Positions 53,857 through 63,781 of a stretch of DNA of 64,000 bases are shown piece after piece. Under the pieces are notes generated by a model, which ran no database searches, had not been told where the DNA came from, and saw nothing but the letters and a program-made list of their open reading frames with translations. The position numbers were made by a program, and so were the translations under genes. Position 1 is the first letter of the stretch. Each line of letters starts with the position of its first letter. Origin of the DNA: Diplonema papillatum (Eukaryota > Euglenozoa > Diplonemea > Diplonemida > Diplonemidae); assembly GCA_030068145.1 (NCBI GenBank), contig JAPJBO010000384.1, positions 62,001 through 126,000 on the forward strand, in the 5' to 3' direction.

Positions 53857-54502
53857 TAGCGTGGAAGAAGAGAGCGGTTGCCCAAGTAACGCCGAAGTGT
53901 GTCCTATGTGCGCGCGTTGCGGTCCTCTAAACCCAACACAATGGGCTGACTAAAATAGTATGGCATCTTAGTCTCATTTATGGTAAAGTCGCCTGTGGAC
54001 TAATCCCATCGCGGAGTAGAGATGCGCCTTGCGCCTGAGTGCAAATACCCGGGTTTCAAACGTTGTGAGGAAGGAAGAGCGCGGCAATCAAAATCGTTGT
54101 TTGTGCGGGCAGTGGCTTTTAGCAAGGAAGGGGTCGAGACAGTAGCCGTCTGTCGAGGCGGAAAGGGGGAGATCCAGTTCGGGGTTCTCATGAGGAGAAC
54201 GCGCCGTGTGTTCGGACGACCAATACTCGTTCGATGCCGTCACGTGCGCCTCTGAAATTCCATCGCGGTAGTGAAGTCAAGATGTCGGTTTAGCGGATTC
54301 CTTCCCGAAGCACAGCTCGTTGCTCGAACTACAATTGTAACTGTAACTGGTGTCGTTGGCCTTGTGTGGGTTAGGTTAGCCACTGCACTACCAGTGGACT
54401 GCGACTGAACCGGTCCCTGCGGCCTGTAACAACTTTTACTTTTTCAGACTGTTTCTCCAGCCAGAACTGGTTTTCGAATCAGAAACCCCCCAAGCCAGCC
54501 GT

Positions 54503-55037
54503 TCCTCGAATTATAGAAAGTCGGTTCGTCAAGGTCTCCGAACTGGAGAGCTTGCTCGGGATGCACTCTGCGGCCATTTTTTGAGCCTAGACGAGCATCC
54601 GACCTCTTCTGGATTTTCGAAGCGTCTTAGGACCACCTGGGGTTAGTTTCCGGTTTTGGGGAAGCATCTGTGTATTTTGAGAGCGGGGTCTGTGTGCCGC
54701 GCTGGGTCACGCCCTCCCAAAGAACTGCCGCTTGGTGTCGTCTTCAATGCGCTCGTCGGGGGCTCCTCCGTAGCAGAAAATGACGTTGATCCTCCGCCCC
54801 GCCTTGACCGGCGTCACCCGGTGCAGACGCCGCTTCGGTGTCCGGTCCGAACTGCAGCAAACCTCCCCCGTCGGCCGCCTGCAGAAGCAAGACGCCCCCG
54901 AGAGAGCTGTTGTCGAAGGGCCACGCTAACTGGTCGTCGGGGTCGTACACGTTGTAGTAAAACCGGTTCATCACGTCTCCGTGCGGGTACAACGGCTTCC
55001 CGACGGCGGAGCCGACCACGGGCAGGAGCTCGGTGTC
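54503..55037 (-). pseudogene. Partial tandem copy of the 2OG dioxygenase 3' end
   Basis: Repeats the downstream half of the gene at 55241-55951 plus the 3' flank (TCCTCGAATTNTAGAAAGT ... GTGTATTTTGAGAGCGGG). It has an internal deletion of about 120 bases. The iron-binding His is changed (LAWPFDN instead of LAWHFDN). Not functional. Confidence 0.9.
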
Positions 55038-55240
55038 CTCGAATTTTAGAAAGTTGGTTCGTTAAGGTCTCCGAACTGGAGAGCTTGCTCGGGATGCACT
55101 CTGCGGCCATTTTTCGAGCCTAGACGAGCATCCGACATCTTCTGGATTTTCGAAGCGTCTTAGGACCACCTGGGGTTAGTTTCCGGTTTTGGGGAAGAAT
55201 CTGTGTATTTTGAGAGCGGGGGCCTGTGTGCCGCGCTGGG

Positions 55241-55951
55241 TCACGCCCTCCCAAAGAACTGCCGCTTAGTGTCGTCTTCAATGCGCTCGTCGGGGGCTCC
55301 TCCGTAGCAGAAAATGACGTTGATCCTCCGCCCCGCCTTGACCGGCGTCACCCGGTGCAGGTACGACGCCCCGTTGAACACGATCACGTCTCCGGGCTGC
55401 ATCTCGACGGTGGACCCACCCCGCTGCCCGTCCAAGTAATCCGCCACCACGCCCCGTGCCTCTGGGGCGTCGCTGTCCTTCAAGCCTTCGGTGTCCGGTC
55501 CGAACTGCAGCAAACCTCCCCCGTCGGCCGCCTGCAGAAGCAAGACGACCCCGAAAGAGCTGTTGTCGAAGTGCCACGCTAACTGGTCGTCGGGGTCGTA
55601 CACGTTGTAGTAAAACCGGTTCATCACGTCTCCGTGCGGGTACAACGGCTTCCCGACGGCGGAGCCGACCACGGGCAGGAGCTCGGTGTACAGGTCCGGC
55701 AGAAGCGAGTGCCCCAGAAGCAGGTCGCCGGCAATGAGCCGCTTCTTGCTGCGCAGCAAGCGAGTCCTCGGGTCGCCCTCAGCCGGCGGGGATCCCGCGT
55801 CGCCGGGGGGCGCCAGGTACGCGTTGTGGTGTTCTTTGCTGTAGAACGGCTTCTCGGCCGCCCCGAGGAGCTCGTTGCACTCGGCCAGCATCTTCCGCTG
55901 GGCCGGACGCGACACGAAGGCCTTCAGCGCGGTCTGAACAAACCGCGCCAT
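55241..55951 (-). CDS. 2-oxoglutarate/Fe(II)-dependent dioxygenase
   Basis: 236 residues from MARFVQTALKAF. The HxD iron motif is in LAWHFDNSSF (His127, Asp129), the distal His in SYLHRVTPV (His199), and the 2OG-binding Arg in GRRINVIFCY (Arg209). PGDVIVFNG before the distal His is typical of the fold. A longer frame reaches 56056 but its extra N-terminus is low-quality; the chosen ATG follows ACAAGAACCCAAA. The family hydroxylates proteins or small molecules using O2 and 2OG; the substrate is unknown. The dispersed 45-bp motif lies about 310 bases upstream. A broken 3' copy lies downstream. Confidence 0.88.
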   Translation of the reverse strand: MARFVQTALKAFVSRPAQRKMLAECNELLGAAEKPFYSKEHHNAYLAPPGDAGSPPAEGDPRTRLLRSKKRLIAGDLLLGHSLLPDLYTELLPVVGSAVGKPLYPHGDVMNRFYYNVYDPDDQLAWHFDNSSFGVVLLLQAADGGGLLQFGPDTEGLKDSDAPEARGVVADYLDGQRGGSTVEMQPGDVIVFNGASYLHRVTPVKAGRRINVIFCYGGAPDERIEDDTKRQFFGRA

Positions 55952-56258
55952 TTTGGGTTCTTGTTGATTGTCGGCGTGTGGTTTAAAACGTGTGTAGTGC
56001 AAGGCAGCTTGCCTCCTAAAGAAGGTTGTTATGGCGGCAATGGAAAGATGCGTCACAAGTCGTTCAACTTATAATTCTTTGGAATTTCTAGTACCCCCCG
56101 GCCCGCATCGCGCACGTGCCAAGGACCACCGCAAGGGAACAAACTCGCGTTTTCGGTGCGGGACACCCGCTTTTCGGGCTCCTGTCCTCGTTCTGCAGCT
56201 CTTTCCCCGGACCTTTCCGTCCACCAGGGCCACTACGGTCGACCGTACTTTTCAGAGT

Positions 56259-56302
56259 GCAAGTTCGCTTCGACCGGGGAGTTAAAGTCTCGGTGTGACC
56301 GT
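56259..56302 (-). promoter_or_regulatory. Dispersed 45-bp motif, copy 5
   Basis: Minus strand: CGGTCACACCGAGACTTTAA, CTCCCCGGTCG, AAGCGAACTTGC. About 310 bases upstream of the dioxygenase ATG. Confidence 0.45.
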
Positions 56303-56779
56303 TGTCGTAAAGGTTCCTTTAAGGTACCGTACACTAGTGTGCGTATCGATCTGCGGTGGGGTGGCAGTACGTGTGTGTGTGCGTGTGTCTTCGTTGCCTT
56401 TTCCGACTATTCGACTCATCTTTACTAACGGAGTTCTTGCGACCGACACCGAGTTCACGTTCAGTAGGAATGCGTTCTCTCTTTTTAACGTGCCGACTTG
56501 CCAGAGAGGTGCCGCAAAGTTTAAGATTTCCGAAGTGAAGATTGCTGAACTGAAGATTCCTGCAAACTTGAAATTCCGATGAAAGGATCTTCAGTTTGGC
56601 AATTTTCAGCACAGAGCGTATCTTCGGTTTGAAAGCCTCAATGGTCAACCGGAGACCCTACAACATCGAACCTATCAAACACGTCCCGCCTGTTTCCCGC
56701 TGCCGCACCGAAGAGAAATGGTAATGAACACGGAGACCCGTATCGTCCGCAAGCTGCGTGGCGAGGAAGGGATGCAGGC

Positions 56780-58290
56780 TAGAAATACGCGAAGGGACGG
56801 GTGCCGAGGGGTCTCAAGCTTGCTGTGCACGCAGATCTCATGACGGAGCTGACAAGGCCGCGAGCACACTTCGGCCGAGCAGTGCGTAGCCCGCGGTGCA
56901 TGGATGCTGTTGCCAAAGAAGTCGTTTCGGTTGGTACTTCGTTCAGTTCCCGAAGAAGTCTACGACCCGCCTCCCGCCCGCCGTCCCCCACGCCCGGATC
57001 ATGTTGTTCAGCTCCCCCCTCCGAAGCGGGAGGTCCCCTTCCGGCTCGGTCCTCAAAGGTGGCACCGTGACAGCGACCACCCCCGCCCTTCCGGACATCG
57101 CTTTGTCGTACATCTTGGACAACTGCGCAAAGATTTACACCGGCTGAACTCTCGAACGCCAGGTCATGGGTCCCGCCCAGTACACAACCGACCTTCGGTT
57201 CAAAATTTGGTACAGGCTCCTGTACGGACGTCCCGCCTGCTTCCCGCTGCCGCACCATCGGATGAAGAGAAGTGGTAATGAACACGGAGACCCGTACCAC
57301 CCGCAAGCTGCGTGGCGAGGAAGGGATGCGGGCTAGAAGGGACGGATGCCGAGGGGTATCAAGCTTGCTATGCATGCAGATCTCATGACGGAGCTGACAA
57401 GGCCGCGAGCACACTTCGGCAGCAGAATAGCCGGCGCGGTTCATGTGGATGTTGTCGTCAAATAGGTCGTTTCGATCATGCTGTTCAGCTTCCCCCTTCG
57501 AAGCGGGAGGTCCCCTTCCGGCTCGGTCCTCAAAGGCGGCACCGTGACCGCAAACATCTCCGCCCCCCTGGACATCGCTTCGTCGTACATCTTGGACAAC
57601 TGCGCAAAGATTCACACGCTCGCGAACTCTCGAACGCCAGGCCATGGTCCCGCCCAGTACACAACTGACCTTCGGTTTGAAAATTGGTACAGGTTCCTGT
57701 ATCCCGCTGCCGCACCATCGGATGAAGAGAAGTGGTCATGAGCACGGAGACCCGTATCACCCGCAAGCTGCGTGGCGAGGAAGGGATGCAGGCTAGAAGG
57801 GACGGGTGCCGAGGGGTATTAAGCTTGCTGTGCATGCAGATCTCATGACGGAGCTGACAAGGCCGCGAGCACACTGCGGTCGAGCAGAGCATAGACGGCG
57901 CGGTTCATGTGGATGTTGTCGTCAAAGAGGTCGTTTCGGTTTGGTGCTTCGTCCAGTTCCCGAAAGAAGTCCACGACCCGCCTCCCGCCCGCCGTCCCCC
58001 ACGCCCGGGTAATGCTGTTCAGCTCCCCCTTCGAAGCGGGAGGTCCCCTTCCGGCTCGGTCCTCAAAGGCGGCACCGTGACTGCAACCACCTGGACAACT
58101 GCGCAAATATTTCACCAGCTGAACTCTCGAACGCCAGGTCATTGGTCCCGCCCAGTACACAACGACCTTCGGTTTCAAAATTTGTACAGGTTCCTGTACG
58201 GACGTCCCGCCTGTATCCCGCTGCCGCACCATCGGATGAAGAGAAAGGGTAATGGACACGGGACCCGTACTACCCGGAATGCGGGCTAGA
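56780..58290 (-). pseudogene. Three tandem partial copies of the SGNH hydrolase 3' half
   Basis: Units near 56790-57180, 57350-57660 and 57795-58160 repeat the last 110 codons of the gene at 58336-58890, with deletions and frameshifts. They are joined by a shared spacer (GGTTCCTGTACGGACGTCCC ... GCACCATCGGATGAAGAG). The 5' half with the catalytic Ser is absent from all. Confidence 0.9.
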
Positions 58291-58335
58291 AGGGACGGGT
58301 GCTGAGGGGTATCAAGCTTGCTATGCATGCAGATC

Positions 58336-58890
58336 TCATGACGGAGCTGACAAGGCCGCGAGCACACTCCGGCCGAGCAATGCATAGCCGGCGCGGTTCA
58401 TGTGGATGTTGTCGTCAAAGAGGTCGTTTCGGTTGGGTGCTTCGTCCAGTTCCCGGAAGAAGTCTACGACCCGCCTCCCGCCCGCCGTCCCCCACGCCCG
58501 GATCATGCCGTTCAGCTTCCCCCTTCGAAGCGGGAGGCCCCCTTCCGGCTCGGTCTTCAAAGGCGGCACCGTGACCGCGACCACCTCCGCCCCCCCAGAC
58601 ATCGCTTTGTCGTACATCTTGGACAGCTGCGCAAAGATTTCGCCGGCTGAACTCTCGAACGCCAGGTCATTGGTCCCGCCCAGTACGACGACCACGTCCC
58701 ACGGGCCTCCGTCCTTCGCCAGAGCCTTGTCGAATTCCCGTGCTAGCTGCGGGACGGTGTACCCCGGGTATCCTGTGGAGACTGACTGGATACCGTTCTT
58801 GCCGTCAACGTACTCACAGTACGGTGCGCTCTCCCACCCGCCGGCCATCCAGCCGCTGGTTAGGCTGTCTCCGTAGCATAGCACGCGCAT
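58336..58890 (-). CDS. SGNH/GDSL-type hydrolase
   Basis: 184 residues, intact. Block I is CYGDSLTSG with catalytic Ser9. The block II Gly is in STGYPGYT. Block III is VLGGTNDLAF with Asn74. Block V is DDNIHMNRAGY with Asp160 and His163. This is a complete SGNH esterase/lipase set in a small single-domain form (TesA-like length). No signal peptide, so likely cytosolic. Substrate unknown; acyl ester hydrolysis is expected. Three 3'-partial copies follow on the same strand. Confidence 0.92.
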   Translation of the reverse strand: MRVLCYGDSLTSGWMAGGWESAPYCEYVDGKNGIQSVSTGYPGYTVPQLAREFDKALAKDGGPWDVVVVLGGTNDLAFESSAGEIFAQLSKMYDKAMSGGAEVVAVTVPPLKTEPEGGLPLRRGKLNGMIRAWGTAGGRRVVDFFRELDEAPNRNDLFDDNIHMNRAGYALLGRSVLAALSAPS

Positions 58891-58999
58891 GACGGTTTCG
58901 CAAGGTTCCTTTGGCCCGTGTCTACTGTTTTTTTTCGTAGTAACAACAATGCATTGTATACACGAAAGAGAACGCTCGCAACGTGTTTGAGAGAAGATT

Positions 59000-59085
59000 A
59001 GCCTAACGGAGCTTATTCACTCACGGTGCAGGCTAATCCTCCCCCGCCACGTACAAACAAAAATGGCACTTACTCGGACTGATAT
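59000..59085 (+). repeat. Dispersed repeat matching nucleotidyltransferase intron 1
   Basis: AGGCTAATCCTCCCCC, CACGTACAAACAAAAA and TGGCACTTACTCGGACTGAT match 5938-6035 inverted. Confidence 0.8.
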
Positions 59086-59289
59086 GAGCACAGTGCCCGT
59101 TTGCAAGCCACTGCGCTGCGCGGAGTTTGACGACGGGAAGTTGACTGCGTGTTTGCCTCGTGCATCATCGCACACCGGCCAGAGCAGGCAGCTGGGTCTG
59201 GCTGAGAGGCCACTTCGGGACGGATCTGGCAGGTAGGCAGCGCCACTTCGGGACGGATCTGGCAGGTAGGCAGCTTCCCTTATTGCGTG

Positions 59290-59530
59290 CACGAGTGTTC
59301 CGGGGAAAGCCTGCCTGTTCGGCGGTACTGCAAAGCCACGGGCCTACGGGTCAAGTGACGGCCGATTCCCATCAAGCGTGACCCACTTTGGGGCTTCGCG
59401 CTCTAAACACAAGCTCGTAAAGACGAGGGCAGAGCGGATGGGTGGTGGCACTGTCCTGCCTTCGACTCAAGCTTTGCAAGCTGTGGCTGACGCACGCACA
59501 CGTTCCTGGACACGGACCGGCCTGTTTCTT
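59290..59530 (+). mobile_element. SINE-like element, copy 3
   Basis: About 80% identical to 31060-31350, with several small deletions. The preceding 59210-59275 holds a 35-base direct duplication (CACTTCGGGACGGATCTGGC). Confidence 0.8.
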
Positions 59531-60042
59531 CGTTCTTGGACGTAAACCGATCCGCAAAGCGAAGACAAACACTTTCCGACCAAAGACTGACCAAGACGGA
59601 ACTCCGAAAAGCAATCGAAGCCCATCGACAAATTGGTTCTTTCGTCTTGGAAGCGACGGCAATACGAAGCACGCAGCATGGAATGACGTATTTGGTTCAC
59701 CGTTTTCTGACTGCACTCCACCGGGCATTAGCTTGGTCTCCTGCTCATTTTCCAAATTTGGACCGCTGACGGCTTTTTGCGTCCATACTCAGGAAAGGAC
59801 TCAACACAGCGCGGCGCGACGTATCTTCACGACGATGCTGGGCCCTGAGAGCCTCGGATTGCACATTGGCCACCTCTGCCGGGGCCTGGGTGATGGTGTG
59901 TAGTGCCATTTAATTTCTTCTTTTCCCCCGTCGGCCTTTCCAAATTTGGACTGGCAGCCCAAATGTGGATATAGAAGCTAATTCCCTGACTCCACGTCTT
60001 CAGTGTTATTGCGTTCAAAACCAGAGCCAGGAAGGAAAGCCT

Positions 60043-60755
60043 CTGAGTCGAAGACTATCGCTCGGTTGCAAAAGATGGCGCGGACAACGGTGCCGACAAC
60101 AGGAAGAATAGAGAGCGAAGGGAGTCGGCAAGCGGCGTCTCTCTGAGCAGCCAAAGGACGCCGGAAGTGCGGCGCGCCTTTCCTCCGAAGGTAGCACTCT
60201 CCGCACTGTTCAAGATTGCCCCTGAGTCGAAGACTATCGCTCGGTTGCAAAAGATGGCGCGGACAACGGTGCCGACAACAGGAAGAACAGAGAGCGAAGG
60301 GAGTCGGCAAGCGGCGTCTCTCTGAGCAGCCAAGGACGCCGGAAGTGCGGCGCGCCTTTCCTCCGAAGGTAGCATTCTCCGCACTGCTCAAGATTGCCCC
60401 TGAGTCGAAGGCTATCGCTCGGTTGCAAAAGATGGCGCGGACAACGGTGCCGACAACAGGAAGAATAGAGAGCGAAGGGAGTCGGCAAGCGGTGTCTCTC
60501 TGAGCAGCCAAAGGACGCCGGAAGTGCGGCGCGCCTTTCCTCCGAAGGTAGCACTCTCCGCACTGTTCAAGATTGCCCCTGAGTCGAAGACTATCGCTCG
60601 GTTGCAAAAGATGGCGCGGACAACGGTGCCGACAACAGGAAGAACAGAGAGCGAAGGGAGTCGGCAAGCGGTGTCTCCCTGAGCAGCCTAGGACGCCGGA
60701 AGTGCGGCGCGCCTTTCCTCCGAAGGTAGCATTTTCCGCACTGTTCAAGATTCAA
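60043..60755 (+). repeat. 178-bp satellite, four units
   Basis: Units start at 60043, 60222, 60400 and 60580 and are over 96% identical. The unit length is 178-180, not a multiple of 3, so the long antisense frame through it is an artefact of composition. Confidence 0.95.
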
Positions 60756-60757
60756 GC

Positions 60758-61120
60758 TCGGCTGTACTTGGAGCGCCTCGAATCCAGAACGTCGAGGCAC
60801 CTGACGAAGAACGAGCCTCGGGGCGCGGGCGCTTCACGACGAACACATTGAAGAGGGCCGCCCTTGACCAGTGCGGAATTGCCCTGGCGAACAAACCAGC
60901 CAGAGGGTTCCGCCCGGAGGGTCAGTCAGCACTCCTGGGGCCCAAGCAGGGGGACATAGCCGAAGGTCACTGGAAGTTTGCCAGGGCAGACCCGAGGGGA
61001 AGGGGGGTTGTGTTCACAGACACAGATGCGGAGGAGGACCACAGCAAGTGGGCTAGCAGGCCCTCTTGGGGTGAGCTTGAGTCCGGGTACGCACTCAGAA
61101 CTCGACGGAAACGATCTTGA
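60758..61120 (+). CDS. Possible C-terminal exon, unidentified
   Basis: The open frame after the satellite reads GAPRIQNVEAPDEERASGRG ... TNTLKRAALDQCGIALANKP ... SWGELESGYALRTRRKRS and a stop. GC-rich codon use resembles real genes. No ATG at its beginning, so it is an exon or a fragment. No family was recognised. Confidence 0.35.
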   Translation, partial: SAVLGAPRIQNVEAPDEERASGRGRFTTNTLKRAALDQCGIALANKPARGFRPEGQSALLGPKQGDIAEGHWKFARADPRGRGVVFTDTDAEEDHSKWASRPSWGELESGYALRTRRKRS

Positions 61121-61348
61121 TGTTGGGAAATATGTCCAGCCCCTGTCGCTCCTGTGATGTTGGGAAATAGGCCCAGCCCCCTGTCGCTCTCTTGTTGTAT
61201 TGATGTAAGGAAATAGGTCTAGCCCCCTATCGCGACTGTTGCTCTCTTGATGTTGGGAAATAGGTCTAGCACCCTATCGTGACTGTCGCTCTCTTGAAGT
61301 AGGAAAACAGGTCCCCTTTCGTGACTGTCGCTCTCTTGATGTAGGGAA
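61105..61348 (+). repeat. Minisatellite GATGTTGGGAAATAGGNCCAGCCCC, left part
   Basis: Six units of 36-45 bases. The array continues at 62383-62505 on the other side of the palindrome. Confidence 0.9.
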
Positions 61349-61352
61349 ATAT

Positions 61353-62378
61353 GGGTCGATGCCAAACCCCCCCCCCCCCCTTTGCACTTATTCAGCTCAA
61401 AAAAATTCTAAGTCAAACCCGGGTATTTCTGGGCCCAGGATCACCCCAAAAACAACTTCTGAGTGTTATTTCCCACCAGATGGGCCCCGTGCCATGCATA
61501 GGAGCTCACAAACCCACCCAGATGGGGGGTATGGTACCCCCACCCCCCCCTCCCGCATGATCCAAAATAGGGCCAAAAACAGGCATTTTTTTAAGACTTT
61601 CCACTGTGGTGTGGGAATGGGCGGCAAGGGTCAGCACCTGGAGAAAGAAATGTGTATTCCGCTCCGGGTAACCATGCGCGCACCAAATTAGCCTCGGAGA
61701 CTCCTGTTTTTACGTGCAGATTCCGCTTTGCCAACCCCCAAGACTCCTGCCTGTTCACCGCACCAGCCACTGTCTGTCCGGTGTGCTAATAAGGGGGTTT
61801 GGGACGCATTTGGGGGCTTGACCACTAGTTTATGGTGTTTATTTTCGGAACTTCTGTGCCAAAATACAAGCTGCAGAAAAAAAACGACACATACCGCCTT
61901 AAACTGGTGGTCAAGCCCCTAAATGCGTCTCAAACCCCCTTATTATCACACCGGACAGACAGTGGCTGGTGCGGTGAACAGGCAGGAGTCTTGGGGGTTG
62001 GCAAAGCGGAATCTGCACGTAAAAACAGGAGTCTCCGAGGCTAATTTGGTGCGCGCATGGTTACCCGGAGCGGAATACACATTTCTTTCTCCAGGTGCTG
62101 ACCCTTGCCGCCCATTCCCACACCACAGTGGAAAGTCTTGAAAAAATGCCTGTTTTTGGCCCTATTTTGGATCATGCGGGAGGGGGGGGTGGGGGTACCA
62201 TACCCCCCATCTGGGTGGGTTTGTGAGCTCCTATGCATGGCACGGGGCCCATCTGGTGGGAAATAACACTCAGAAGTTGTTTTTTGGGGTGATCCTGGGC
62301 CCAGAAATACCCGGGTTTGACTTAGAATTTTTTTGAGCTGAATAAGTGCAAAGGGGGGGGGGGGTTTGGCATCGACCC
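61353..62378. mobile_element. 1,026-bp foldback element, near-perfect palindrome
   Basis: Arms of about 480 bases (61353-61835 and 61898-62378) are nearly identical inverted copies starting GGGTCGATGCCAAAC. A 60-base non-palindromic centre lies between them. ATAT flanks both ends, consistent with a 4-base target duplication within the minisatellite unit GGGAAATATGTCC. No coding region. Confidence 0.9.
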
Positions 62379-62382
62379 ATAT

Positions 62383-62505
62383 GTTCAGCCCCTGTCGTCC
62401 TGTGATGTTGGGAAATAAGTCCAGTCCTCTGTCGCTCTCTTGATGTATTGATGTAAGGAAATAGGTCCAGCCCCGTCGCTCTCTTGGTGTAGGGAAATAG
62501 CGGCA
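62383..62505 (+). repeat. Minisatellite, right part
   Basis: Three further units of the array at 61105-61348. Confidence 0.85.
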
Positions 62506-62844
62506 AACGAAGAAGAAAGAAGGCTGACCATGCGTAGGTACTTATTCAAGCAAAGGAAACAAGGAAGACTCTATGGTGTTGACTGCCGACTGTAAAGGGA
62601 GGCGAAAAGACTTTTTATCAGACCCCCTCCCAGCACTTAAACTTCCCATTTTCTCTAAAACAAGTGTTTGGTGAAAGAAAAAAAAAAGGGGGGGGGGGGA
62701 GGACATTGCGCTATTTACGGTGTGTACACGAGGAAAGCAAGGAACACTCCCGGAGGTGGGGCTCGCCCTGATAAGCGAAGCAACGGACGAGCAGCTGCCA
62801 CTGGCCAGTGTGTGCAGCTACGGCGTCCCGCGCATTCCGACAGC

Positions 62845-62990
62845 AATGGGGTAGTACGAGAACTCCCGTTTTTAGTCCCTGGTATCTACGGTTAGTTCGA
62901 TCGGACAGTGCCGTGACGCTACCACTGGATGGATTATGGCTGCACGTCTAAGCCAGAACCCAAGTCTAGAGGAATGCGTGAGTTACTAAG
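62845..62990 (+). rRNA. LSU rRNA fragment, 3' domain
   Basis: CATTCCGACAGCAATGGGGT, GTACGAGAACTCCCG, GATCGGACAGTGCCGTGACG and GGATGGATTATGGCTG. Truncated on both sides. Confidence 0.87.
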
Positions 62991-63317
62991 GGCACATCGG
63001 ATTTATCGGGCGACGACTAGCTTCGGCGAACGGCAACTTCCAAATTCCCATCACCCGCCAGATCCCGTGTCTCCAACCGGGTCTATATGAGTCCGGACGG
63101 ACCGCGGGCGTAACGCACTGAGGAGCCTTGTTGTTCCGAGGGTTTGAGCCTCATAGCCGGTTGCTACGGCATTCTCCTGCATCGGCTCGTCTCTCTGCTC
63201 GAGTGCAAGCAGGAGGCCGCCATTCGGATACGAACCAGCTTAAAATCGTAGCGCTCTTCCGCCGGCAGACGCGGGCTGAATCAAAGCAACTCCGGATTTG
63301 ATACGCATACAACGCAG

Positions 63318-63565
63318 GCTAAAAGCCTCTACCCGACAGAACAATGTAGGTAAGGGAAGTCGGCAAACTGGATCCGTAACTTCGAGGAAAGGATCGGCTC
63401 TGAGGACACATGCGGGATTGTCAGTGCAGATAAGGTCCGGGCTCAGATTTGCTGAGAGTGGCGCTCTCACGGCTCCTAATTTCCTAACTTCTCTTCCGGC
63501 CTTCTTGCGCGTTGAGCCTGCAACGAAGTGTCAGCTTGGAACTGTTACTGACCAACTACAACTGT
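63318..63565 (+). rRNA. LSU rRNA fragment, middle domain, out of order
   Basis: CTCTACCCGACAGAACAATG, GGTAAGGGAAGTCGGCAAAC, GGATCCGTAACTTCG, GGATCGGCTCTGAGGAC and, after a variable part, CAGCTTGGAACTGTTACTGAC. In a normal LSU this lies several hundred bases 5' of the 62845-62990 segment; here it is downstream on the same strand. Confidence 0.82.
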
Positions 63566-63781
63566 AAATTTGTTGCATTAGTGTGTGGGCCTTTGAAGCG
63601 TGGATGATGCCTCTCGCGCTGCTCCCCTTGAGGTTCCTGGCTCATGCCAAAGCGCCGCCGCCCGGGTTAAGGGGTTGCGGCATCAGGCGTGGGCCAGGGC
63701 CAGGGAGACTGTTCGGAGGGGTCACCACCCACCGTTCGCGGGCTTCGTTACTTCACTGCCCCCGGCTCTCCCCGGCCTTCG

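Noticed and set aside
59978..60748. 256-residue minus-strand frame through the 178-bp satellite
   Set aside because: It is a by-product of GC-rich tandem units. The unit length is not a multiple of 3, and the translation cycles through all frames of one non-coding unit.
61351..62238. Two mirror-image ORFs of 65-110 residues in the palindrome
   Set aside because: Identical because the arms are inverted copies; no coding bias or family match.
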